In this document: piece after piece, positions 10,448 through 17,326 of the stretch
How the letters are laid out: every line of letters begins with the position of its first letter
Numbering within the stretch: position 1 is the stretch's first letter
DNA from: Negativicutes bacterium
Lineage (GTDB): Bacteria > Bacillota > Negativicutes > Anaeromusales > Anaeromusaceae
Direction of reading: 5' to 3'
Assembly: GCA_009929485.1 (NCBI GenBank)
Contig: SAAJ01000002.1
Span: forward strand, 1-64,000
DNA length: 64,000 bases
The notes under the pieces: generated by a model
What the model saw: the letters and a program-made list of their open reading frames with translations, nothing else
Databases searched by the model: none
What the model was told of the DNA's origin: nothing
Program-made: the position numbers and the translations under genes

Positions 10448-10774
10448 CTAGATGCCGTCTCCATCCATGCCTTGCCAATCGCTGCCGCGCAGCTTGGCCG
10501 TAGTTTCCACTTGAGTCACCTTGCCGCCTTGCACCTTCAATTCCATTCGACCGTAAGCCAAGGTCCCTAAAGCCGCCAAAATGCGCTTGACCACCGGCTC
10601 CGTGTCCGTAGGTGCCGCCGCTGCAGATTTAGACGCCGCATAAGGCAACCGAAAGACCTCTCTTTTCTCCACCTGCAGCACCCGCCCGTCCTGAAGCGTA
10701 AGAATGACACTGCCAAAGCTCAGCTGTTGCAACACTTGCTGCAACAGTTCCTGCAACCCTTCTTCCGGTCTCAT
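10448..10774 (-). CDS. DUF2292 (YezD-like) protein with two tandem domains
   Basis: This small 108-aa protein carries two copies of the short YezD/DUF2292-type module. Copy 1 spans about residues 10-45 (LSFGSVILTLQDGRVLQVEK). Copy 2 spans about 62-97 (LAYGRMELKVQGGKVTQVET). YezD itself is normally a single module, so this looks like an internal duplication. The biochemical function of the family is unknown. It often sits near sulfur-assimilation genes, as here. Its ATG overlaps the larE stop by 4 bp, so the two are cotranslated. Confidence 0.8.
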   Translation of the reverse strand: MRPEEGLQELLQQVLQQLSFGSVILTLQDGRVLQVEKREVFRLPYAASKSAAAAPTDTEPVVKRILAALGTLAYGRMELKVQGGKVTQVETTAKLRGSDWQGMDGDGI

Positions 10775-11619
10775 TGGCCCAGTCCCTCCGTCTGCTCCGA
10801 TGACAGCATTTCATTCATACTGCCTAAGCGATATCCGGCTAAGTCGAGCACTATATACACGAAACCTATGCCCTGCAACGTTTTCGTCAGCTTCGCCGCG
10901 ACCGCCGGCTCCGCCAGCTTAGCAAACCATTCCGGCGCCACTTCAATGCGCGCGGTTTCACCATGATGACGCACCCGCAAATTTACAGGCCCGGTTATTT
11001 CCTTGATGGCTCGCTCCGCCTGATCTACTTGTTTTAACCGTTCCGCTGTAATCGGCAAGCCATAGGCCAGCCGCGACACCAGGCAGGCCGCACTAGGTTT
11101 ATTCCAAGTAGGCAGGCCCCATTCCTTTGAAAGCGCTCGCACATCTGCTTTAGTAAAGCCCGCATCCCAAAGCGGGCTTTTTACCGAAGCCGACAGCTCT
11201 TCAATGGCCTTCATGCCCGGACGAAAGTCGCTGGCATCATCTAAATTGCTGCCTTCCACAATCCAAGGTATACCTTGACTTTCGCACCAGCCCACAAGCG
11301 CTGTAAAGCGCTCTTTTTTGCAATGATAACAACGCAAAGACGTATTTTCCACAAAAGCGTCCTGCGAAAATTCCTGTGTTTCCAGCACCACGTGCCGCAC
11401 ACCGATCATTTCGGCAATGCGTTTGGCATCATGTAGCTCCCACTCCGGCAAAGACGGTGAAAACGCCGTAGCCGCCAAAGCCTGCATCCCCAGCGCTTTA
11501 TGCGCCGCCGCCGCTAAAAGAGTACTGTCGACGCCGCCGGAAAAGGCAACGGCCACCTTGCCCATCTGCCGCAGCAGTTCTAAAAGCCGCGCCTCTTTTT
11601 CATTTAATCTCTGACTCAC
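10771..11619 (-). CDS. larE: LarE-type ATP-dependent sacrificial sulfur transferase
   Basis: LarE proteins adenylate a pyridinium dinucleotide and donate sulfur, in the best-known member from one of their own cysteines, to build the nickel-pincer cofactor of lactate racemase. The 282-aa protein shows the PP-loop SGGVDSTLLAAAA near residues 29-41 and the cysteine region NKPSAACLVSRLAYG. It also has the short CYHCKKERF motif seen in this family. The start is GTG, 8 nt after GGGGG. No larB or larC is in the window, and the gene sits under a SAM-I riboswitch with a methionine lipoprotein, so a different sulfur-transfer role is possible. Confidence 0.88.
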   Translation of the reverse strand: MSQRLNEKEARLLELLRQMGKVAVAFSGGVDSTLLAAAAHKALGMQALAATAFSPSLPEWELHDAKRIAEMIGVRHVVLETQEFSQDAFVENTSLRCYHCKKERFTALVGWCESQGIPWIVEGSNLDDASDFRPGMKAIEELSASVKSPLWDAGFTKADVRALSKEWGLPTWNKPSAACLVSRLAYGLPITAERLKQVDQAERAIKEITGPVNLRVRHHGETARIEVAPEWFAKLAEPAVAAKLTKTLQGIGFVYIVLDLAGYRLGSMNEMLSSEQTEGLGQ

Positions 11620-11680
11620 TCAGTACACCCCCTTTAGGAAACCGTTACCTCTAAACTACCGCATGAACTTTACGCCGTTT

Positions 11681-12505
11681 TTACCAAGCAGACAAAGCTG
11701 AACCCTTAAAATGCTCGGCTACAAATTTTTTCACTTCCGCAGACTGATAGGCTTTGAGCAATTTTTGCACAGCCGGGTTATCTTTGTCCTGAGTGCGAAC
11801 GGCAATCACGTTGGCGTAGGGAGAATTTCCGTCTTCGATGAACAGCGAATCCTTAGTGGGAACTAAGCCTGCTACCAAGGCATAGTTGGTGTTGATAACC
11901 GCCAAATCCACATCTTCCATGGAGCGAGGCACCTGAGCGGCCTCCAGTTCTCGCAGCTGAATGTTCTTAGGATTCCCCACAACATCCGCTACCGTCGCTT
12001 TCAGGCCAGCGCCCTCTTTCAACTTCAACAGCCCCTGCTTTTCCAAAAGCAGCAGCGCTCGGCCCGCATTGGTAGGATCATTGGGAATAGCTACAATCGC
12101 GCCGTCTTTCAATTCCGCGGCGGATTTCACTTTCTTAGAATACGCAGCCATCGGGAAAATTACGGTTTTAGCCACGCTGGTCAAGGCATATTTTCTTTCT
12201 TGAATCTGATTGTCTAAAAACGGCTGATGCTGATAGCTGTTCGCTTCCAATTCCCCTTGATTCAAGGCAATATTCAGCTGAATATAATCGTTGAACTCCA
12301 CAATCTGGATGTTCAAGCCATCTTTAGCCGCTACCTTTTTAACTTCTTCCATGATTTCCGCATGGGGGCCTGCGGTTACCCCTACCCGCAAGGGCTTATT
12401 AGCATCTGCGGCCGGCTTAGAAGCGCCGCCGCATCCTGCTAGTAGAGTTCCTGCCAAAACAACACCCAGAGCTGCACTAGTCCATTTTAACCATTTTTTA
12501 TTCAT
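11681..12505 (-). CDS. metQ: MetQ/NlpA family substrate-binding lipoprotein
   Basis: The 274-aa product has a lipoprotein signal (MNKKWLKWTSAALGVVLAG) with lipobox LLAGC at about residues 21-25. It is followed by a MetQ-type binding domain (KPLRVGVTAGPHAEIMEEVKK; YQHQPFLD; PNDPTNAGRALLLLE). Such proteins bind methionine for the MetNI ABC importer. metN and metI are not in the window, so the permease must be elsewhere or the lipoprotein is an orphan. It follows the aminotransferase under the same SAM-I riboswitch. Its ribosome site can pair with an upstream segment. Confidence 0.9.
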   Translation of the reverse strand: MNKKWLKWTSAALGVVLAGTLLAGCGGASKPAADANKPLRVGVTAGPHAEIMEEVKKVAAKDGLNIQIVEFNDYIQLNIALNQGELEANSYQHQPFLDNQIQERKYALTSVAKTVIFPMAAYSKKVKSAAELKDGAIVAIPNDPTNAGRALLLLEKQGLLKLKEGAGLKATVADVVGNPKNIQLRELEAAQVPRSMEDVDLAVINTNYALVAGLVPTKDSLFIEDGNSPYANVIAVRTQDKDNPAVQKLLKAYQSAEVKKFVAEHFKGSALSAW

Positions 12506-12635
12506 TGTGATCTTCCTCTCTGTTCACGCATGATTTTGTCCTCTATCGGCAGCGAACTTCCGGCCGTTTCATTCCCCTCTCACGCCCGGGCCCTGGGTAT
12601 GGTTCAGGAAGATGACACCTAAAATTCGTTGACTG
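12506..12635 (-). promoter_or_regulatory. metQ leader: possible ribosome-site sequestering structure
   Basis: The 130-bp gap between the aminotransferase and metQ contains, on the minus strand, ATCTTCCT (12606-12613). This is exactly complementary to AGGAAGAT (12510-12517), which covers the metQ Shine-Dalgarno. GC-rich palindromes (GCCCGGGC; CGGC...GCCG) lie between the two. There is no U-run, so control would be translational. No known riboswitch consensus is recognised; this is inference from complementarity. Confidence 0.35.
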
Positions 12636-13802
12636 CTATTTTTTGCGCCACTGACGCAGACGCTCCGCCGCTGCTTCTAAGGTCTCCATTTTTTTGCAGA
12701 AGCAGAAGCGAATGAAGGTATGGCTGTCCGGCTGCTCCGGACGATAGAAACTGGAACCAGGCACTACAGCTACGCCGATTTTTTCCGCCAAATGGAAGGC
12801 GCAGGCTACATCGTCATCCCAGCCCATCGGCCGGATATCCGCCATAATATAGTACGCCCCCTGGGGCCGCACACAACCCAAACCGACCTCCTGCAGCACC
12901 TTTAGCAAATAATCGCGGCGTTCCCGATAAAAAGACGCCAATTCTTCATAATATTGAGGCTCAAAGCGCACCGCTTCGGCTACTGCCATTTGCAGCGGCG
13001 CCGCAGCACCTACGGTTAGAAAATCGTGAACCTTGCGAATCGAGGCTGTCAGCTCCGCAGACGCCGCTACAAAGCCGATACGCCAGCCAGTAACACTGTA
13101 GGTTTTGGAAACGCTGTTAATGACAACGGTCCGCTCCTCCATGCCCGGCAAGGTCCAAATCGGTTCATGCTTCGCGTCGTCATACAAAATGTGCTCGTAA
13201 ATTTCATCGGTGATCGCCAAGGCGTCATAGCGCTGACACAATTCAGCAATAAACTCCAGCTCTTTCTTATTGAACACTTTACCTGTAGGATTATTGGGAG
13301 TATTAATGATAATAGCGCGCGTCTTTTCATTAAAGGTAGCCGCCAATTCTTCAAAGTCGAAGGAAAAATCAGGCGCCTTCAACGTCACATAGCGGGGAGT
13401 GGCTCCGCACAAAACCACATCAGCGCCATAATTTTCATAGAACGGTTCAAAAACGATAACCTCTTCCCCGGGGTTAATCGTTGCCAGCAAGGTGGCAATC
13501 ATGCCTTCGGTGGAACCGCAGACAACGGTCAATTGCGTCTCCGGATCCCATGTTACGCCATAGTCTCGCTGCGTTTTCCAGACGATGGCGTCCCGCAGCG
13601 GCTTAGAACCCCAGGTAATGGCGTACTGATTGTGATCGGCAAAAATGGCCCGCTGCGCCGCTTCCTTCAATTCTTGAGGCGCTGGAAAGTCCGGAAAGCC
13701 TTGGGCTAAGTTAATCGCGCCATGCGCCGCCGCCACGCGGGACATCTCCCGGATGACGGATTCCGTAAATTGTTTGGCTTTCAAAGATGCAAAATTTCTC
13801 AT
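12636..13802 (-). CDS. PLP aminotransferase class I/II, methionine-type
   Basis: The 388-aa fold-type I aminotransferase is of the kynurenine/methionine transaminase subgroup (MtnE/YbdL-like). Visible are INLAQGFPDFPAP near residue 30, NTPNNPTGKVF, DEIYEHILYD, the PLP lysine in NSVSKTYSVTGWRIGF, and the C-terminal arginine in FIRFCFCKK. The SAM-I riboswitch and terminator upstream point to a methionine role, such as transamination of 4-methylthio-2-oxobutyrate in salvage. Aromatic or branched-chain substrates cannot be excluded. No gene symbol is given because the substrate is inferred. Confidence 0.88.
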   Translation of the reverse strand: MRNFASLKAKQFTESVIREMSRVAAAHGAINLAQGFPDFPAPQELKEAAQRAIFADHNQYAITWGSKPLRDAIVWKTQRDYGVTWDPETQLTVVCGSTEGMIATLLATINPGEEVIVFEPFYENYGADVVLCGATPRYVTLKAPDFSFDFEELAATFNEKTRAIIINTPNNPTGKVFNKKELEFIAELCQRYDALAITDEIYEHILYDDAKHEPIWTLPGMEERTVVINSVSKTYSVTGWRIGFVAASAELTASIRKVHDFLTVGAAAPLQMAVAEAVRFEPQYYEELASFYRERRDYLLKVLQEVGLGCVRPQGAYYIMADIRPMGWDDDVACAFHLAEKIGVAVVPGSSFYRPEQPDSHTFIRFCFCKKMETLEAAAERLRQWRKK

Positions 13803-13867
13803 TGTAATAATCGTCTCCTTCAGTTGTTTTCAGCTAGTTAAATAAGAAAAGTCCTTAATAGGGAACG

Positions 13868-13916
13868 AACACAGAGTAAAGGAGTAACAGAGGGTACGCA
13901 GAGGGTTACGGCGGCA
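13868..13916 (+). repeat. Dispersed purine-rich repeat, copy 1
   Basis: The segment reads roughly GAAC-ACAGAGTAAAGGAG, then AGAGGGTACGCAGAGG and GTTACGG. The same units recur at 31864-31909 and, inverted and more diverged, at about 32128-32185. No coding or transposase signal is seen. It lies between the SAM-I terminator and the aminotransferase start. Confidence 0.55.
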
Positions 13917-13924
13917 TGGAACAA

Positions 13925-13957
13925 CAAAAAAAGATCTCTTTGCGCAGCGAAGAGATC
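13925..13957 (-). terminator. SAM-I riboswitch terminator
   Basis: The hairpin GATCTCTT...AAGAGATC (13933-13957) is followed by seven U on the minus strand. It lies downstream of the aptamer and about 120 nt before the aminotransferase start, the expression platform expected for a transcriptional OFF switch. Confidence 0.9.
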
Positions 13958-13982
13958 CCGGTTTCATAAAGTTGCCGTCTCT

Positions 13983-14102
13983 CTCTTCATCTGCCAGGAT
14001 TTCCCCCTGCAGGAATTGGCACCGTTCATTTCCGCTCTAAAACGAAAATGTGGTTGCCGCGGCGTCATAGGGCCAGTCCCTCAGCCAACTCATGATGAAA
14101 AG
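13983..14102 (-). ncRNA. SAM-I (S-box) riboswitch aptamer
   Basis: On the minus strand the class I SAM aptamer signatures occur in order: GAGGGACTGGCCC, TGACGCC, GGCAACC, GGTGCCAATTCCTGCAG. They are enclosed by a 9-bp P1 stem (CTTTTCATC, 14094-14102; GATGAAGAG, 13983-13991). The terminator at 13925-13957 follows. High SAM should switch off the aminotransferase-metQ-larE-DUF2292 block. Confidence 0.95.
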
Positions 14103-14127
14103 AAGTTATATGGAGTTGTTGAAATCA

Positions 14128-14157
14128 ATACTATCACGACTACCGATACGCTGTCAA
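14128..14157 (-). promoter_or_regulatory. Promoter of the SAM-I regulated sulfur operon
   Basis: Perfect TTGACA (14152-14157), 18 bp, TAGTAT (14128-14133) with a preceding TG, on the minus strand. It places the transcript start about 15-20 nt before the SAM-I P1 stem. Confidence 0.8.
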
Positions 14158-14194
14158 CCGCTTATCTGCAGTTTTCTTATCATTTTTGTCTGGA

Positions 14195-15190
14195 TTAGAA
14201 AAGAATCTCAATGGTCCCGATGATATCGCCGCGGTGGTTTTTAAGCACCGGCGGATATTTAGCCCACAGCGCGGCCTCTTCTTCCTTGGTCAAAAGGCCT
14301 GCCCTCTTCAGTACGCCGATGACCATGGGGTTGATGCTGCGATAAGAGCCGTCCTCTACTTTGAAAGTAATCCCCAAGCCGCTTTTTGTATCCGCCAAGC
14401 AATAAACGGCTTCCGAGCCAATTTTGGCCACAAGACGGCCTTTCGTCAATTCCATAAGCACCGTATCAATACGACCGGTTCCTGCCACTGCATGAGGATA
14501 CGCTACCATTGCATTGCGCACAGCTGTAATGGACGCTTCATCCGCGCTCCAGCCAGCTCCCTCCGGTTTAGCCAAACGAGCATAGCCGTAAGCCATGCGA
14601 TCTAGCGGCAGCCAAAACACCGGCACGCCACAACCATCAATCCCTAGCTCCACCTCGTCCTGCTTCAACCCTACTGCCGCCGCTACCTCCTGGTGCATCA
14701 CCTGCTGCACCGTATGCTCGGCTAACGTATACCCGTCGATGGACAATCCCCGCAGCATAGCTAAAGCAAGCATGCCGCTGTGCTTTCCGGAACACGCGTT
14801 ATGGACGGCTTGAAATTTTTCACCAGCCAGCAGCACCGCCGTGGCCGCCTTGCCGCTCATGGGCTTGGCCGCGCCGCAAGCCAAAGCTTCCGGCGTCAAG
14901 CCCACCTTAGCCAAGACGCTTTGCGCCAAGGCTACATGTTCTTTTTCGCCGCTGTGAGAAGACACCAAAAAAGCCAATTCTTCTTGGGTCAAGCCAAAAT
15001 GCTCTACCCCGCCGTCCCGGACAAAGGGCAGCACCTGAAAGGGTTTAGCAGCGGACCGCCAAAACATGGGCCGTTTAGCGTCGCCTACAGCATCTACAAT
15101 TTCACCCTTTAGGTTCACAAAGGCAATATCCGCGCGATGCAGGCTTTCCACCTTGCCAGCCCGGGTATAATGCAATACTACTTCACTCAT
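14195..15190 (-). CDS. Asparaginase II family protein
   Basis: The 331-aa protein belongs to the asparaginase_II family, distinct from the AnsA/AnsB type, which hydrolyses asparagine to aspartate and ammonia. Recognisable segments are HRADIAFVN, RSAAKPFQVLPFV, SSHSGEKEHV, CSGKHSGMLALA, GIDGCGVPVF and the C-terminal GLGITFKVEDGS. It has no signal peptide. It stands between the SAM-I operon and the divergent GH26 gene. Asparaginase would fit an amino-acid-fermenting organism. Confidence 0.88.
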   Translation of the reverse strand: MSEVVLHYTRAGKVESLHRADIAFVNLKGEIVDAVGDAKRPMFWRSAAKPFQVLPFVRDGGVEHFGLTQEELAFLVSSHSGEKEHVALAQSVLAKVGLTPEALACGAAKPMSGKAATAVLLAGEKFQAVHNACSGKHSGMLALAMLRGLSIDGYTLAEHTVQQVMHQEVAAAVGLKQDEVELGIDGCGVPVFWLPLDRMAYGYARLAKPEGAGWSADEASITAVRNAMVAYPHAVAGTGRIDTVLMELTKGRLVAKIGSEAVYCLADTKSGLGITFKVEDGSYRSINPMVIGVLKRAGLLTKEEEAALWAKYPPVLKNHRGDIIGTIEILF

Positions 15191-15278
15191 TGTTTTTTCC
15201 TCCTGCCTCTAGGGAGCAACCCGCTCATTTCTTTCTGTTTAAAAGTATACATGCCTCCGGCGCTTCCGTAAAGACTCA

Positions 15279-15307
15279 TTGCGCCTGTCTTTATTTCCCG
15301 CTACACT
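15279..15307 (+). promoter_or_regulatory. Promoter of the GH26-like gene
   Basis: TTGCGC (15279-15284), 17 bp, TACACT (15302-15307), about 38 bp before the ATG and followed by the ribosome site AAGGGAG. Confidence 0.6.
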
Positions 15308-15344
15308 AGAAGAGATCACTTTATAGTATGAAGGGAGTTTTTTC

Positions 15345-17012
15345 ATGCGCCACTATCTTTTGGTTGTATTGCTGCTTTGCAGCGCCTTTCTCGGACCGCA
15401 AAACGCGGCAGCGGAAACCCTGCATTTTATCAATGGCTATGCGGCTGATCCGGCAAGCCGCCAAGCAACGGACGACTACAAAACGCTGGGGGACGCCAGT
15501 GACGGCTGGCAGCGTTACCAAGATTACGCCAACGGCTATGCTGTAGCTGTTCCCGCTGGCATGAATCTTGATATCAGCCTTTCCGCGGTACGCACCGTTT
15601 TTCAGACTCCGGCTCATAAAATTGAAATTTACCGGGATGACTTACGCCATACCGGCAGCACGATCAGCGAGTACATGGAATACGGTAACCGCTTTTTGCA
15701 AAACACCAAAGACCACGAACTACTCCAGGACAGCTACACCACCGACGCCGCTGGCCGTCTCGTACATATTCTCCAATGGCAGCGCCGCTCCTTAAAAGCC
15801 GTGCCGCAAGACCGCAACCACTACTACTGCGCCGAAATCGCCACAGGCGGCAGCGAGGTGTACACCATCCTCATCAAATCCACCGAGCCCATTGACTGGG
15901 GCGACGCCGTACGCCGCAGCTTTCAGCGCATTTCCAGTGAAGGCAATGCCGGTATTTTCCGACGCGACAACTCTACGGCAAAAACCTTCAGCCATCAAGA
16001 ACTCCAAGCCTTCTGGCAGCGTTACTTTTCCCCCTCCAGCACCTGGACTTGGGGCATTTTCGAACCTTCCGCGCCGGAAGTACTGCGCCCGTTAAACGCT
16101 ATCGAAGAAAGCACCAAACACAAATTCCCCTTCTTGCTGCGCTATCAAACGCTGGAAGAACGCGCCCCCATCCGCGGCCTGCAGCAAGCTTACGAAGAAG
16201 GACGCTATGTAGAATTAACCTTAAGCACCATTCGCACCAGCGATGAAGCGAATGCGCTCTGGACCGGAGGCAGCAGTAACGCCAGCTTCGTCTACGAAGT
16301 GCTTGACGGGCAGCACGACGAGTACTTTCGCCTTCATGCCAGGCAGCTGAAATATTTCAACCACCCTGTGCTGCTGCGACTCAACAATGAAATGAACGGC
16401 GACTGGTGCTGGTACTCCGCTTATCATCTTTCCAAAGACGCCGACCTGTATATCGCCCTTTGGAACCATCTGCGCCGCTTGTACGCCGAAGAAGGCGCCG
16501 ACAATGTTCTTTGGGTCTGGAATCCCCATGACGTGTCCCGCCCTGACTTTGGCTGGAATCACTCCTATGTCTACTACCCGGGAGATGACGCCGTCGATAT
16601 TGTCGGCATGACCGGGTATAATAACGGCACCTATTTCCCTGCGGAAAAATGGCGGACCTTCCAGGAAATCTACCAGCCGCTATACCAAGGCTATAGCACC
16701 GCTTTCCCCGGCAAACCCTTTCTTATTGGCGAATTCTCCAGCAATTCCGTCGGCGGCGACAAGCCCGCCTGGATTCGCGACATGTTCTCGCATTTAAAGG
16801 AATATCCCAATATCAAAGTGGCTATCTGGTGGAGCGGCATCGATTACGATCAAAACGGCCAGCCTGGCCGCATCTACATTTTGGACGAAGACGAACCGAC
16901 CTTGCAGGCCTTCCGCGAAGGCGCGGCCAAGCAAAATCCGCCTAAACCAGTTCCCGCTCCCGCCCAGCCGCCTGCTGCCACGCAGCCTGAGAAACAAAAA
17001 AACAAACGTTAA
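15345..17012 (+). CDS. Secreted GH26-like glycoside hydrolase (beta-mannanase type)
   Basis: The 555-aa protein has a signal peptide (residues 1-23, ending AAA before ET). A non-catalytic N-terminal domain follows (about 25-205), which I do not recognise. A GH26-type catalytic domain spans about 215-520. The probable acid/base Glu349 lies in RLNNEMNGDW and the nucleophile Glu463 in FLIGEFSSNS; WNPHD and WWSGID fit the same fold. A Pro/Lys-rich tail (after 525) may bind the cell wall. GH26 enzymes cut beta-mannan or mixed glucans. It is one of only two long plus-strand genes in the window and has no sugar-transport neighbours, so an envelope or exopolysaccharide role is equally likely. Confidence 0.8.
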   Translation: MRHYLLVVLLLCSAFLGPQNAAAETLHFINGYAADPASRQATDDYKTLGDASDGWQRYQDYANGYAVAVPAGMNLDISLSAVRTVFQTPAHKIEIYRDDLRHTGSTISEYMEYGNRFLQNTKDHELLQDSYTTDAAGRLVHILQWQRRSLKAVPQDRNHYYCAEIATGGSEVYTILIKSTEPIDWGDAVRRSFQRISSEGNAGIFRRDNSTAKTFSHQELQAFWQRYFSPSSTWTWGIFEPSAPEVLRPLNAIEESTKHKFPFLLRYQTLEERAPIRGLQQAYEEGRYVELTLSTIRTSDEANALWTGGSSNASFVYEVLDGQHDEYFRLHARQLKYFNHPVLLRLNNEMNGDWCWYSAYHLSKDADLYIALWNHLRRLYAEEGADNVLWVWNPHDVSRPDFGWNHSYVYYPGDDAVDIVGMTGYNNGTYFPAEKWRTFQEIYQPLYQGYSTAFPGKPFLIGEFSSNSVGGDKPAWIRDMFSHLKEYPNIKVAIWWSGIDYDQNGQPGRIYILDEDEPTLQAFREGAAKQNPPKPVPAPAQPPAATQPEKQKNKR

Positions 17013-17079
17013 CAACAAGTATTTAAACAGGAGTAGAGTGAGTAAAGGGAGGGAACGAACAAGGCTGCGGCGGCGACCA

Positions 17080-17234
17080 TTGTATTTGAGACTTTTATTG
17101 GAGCAAGACGGTCCGCAGGACGAAAAAGCGGACTAAGGCGGATGACAGTTTCGCCTGTTTGAGCGCAGCGAGTTAAGAAACTGCCGACTTAGGCAGCTTT
17201 TTCGAGTCGCGCGCAAATCTTGTCTCAAATACAA
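17080..17234. repeat. Nested long inverted repeat (about 155 bp hairpin element)
   Basis: A perfect 13-bp outer arm TTGTATTTGAGAC (17080-17092) matches its complement at 17222-17234. Inside, CGAAAAAGC/GCTTTTTCG, CTAAG-CGG and CAGTTTC/GAAACTG pair in the same order, leaving a loop around GAGCGCAGCGAG. The whole can fold as one interrupted hairpin. It codes for nothing visible and lies between the convergent GH26 gene and ftsH. It could be a palindromic miniature element or a structured RNA. Confidence 0.65.
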
Positions 17235-17260
17235 GGTTGCTAAAACTTAGGTTTTTCATC

Positions 17261-17308
17261 AAAAAAAGCAGTGGCACAACCTAATTCAAGGCTGTGCCAC
17301 TGCTTTTT
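17261..17308. terminator. Bidirectional terminator between the GH26 gene and ftsH
   Basis: A stem of about 15 bp (AAAAGCAGTGGCACA with its complement at 17293-17307) has A-run and T-run on both sides. It can end transcription of both convergent genes. Confidence 0.88.
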
Positions 17309-17326
17309 ATATCGCCTTACTGCCTG

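Noticed and set aside
12506-12635. A second SAM-I riboswitch before metQ.
   Set aside because: There is a GGAAGATGA-like string on the plus strand, but the GAGGGA, GGCAACC and GGTGC-AATTCC elements are missing in either direction.
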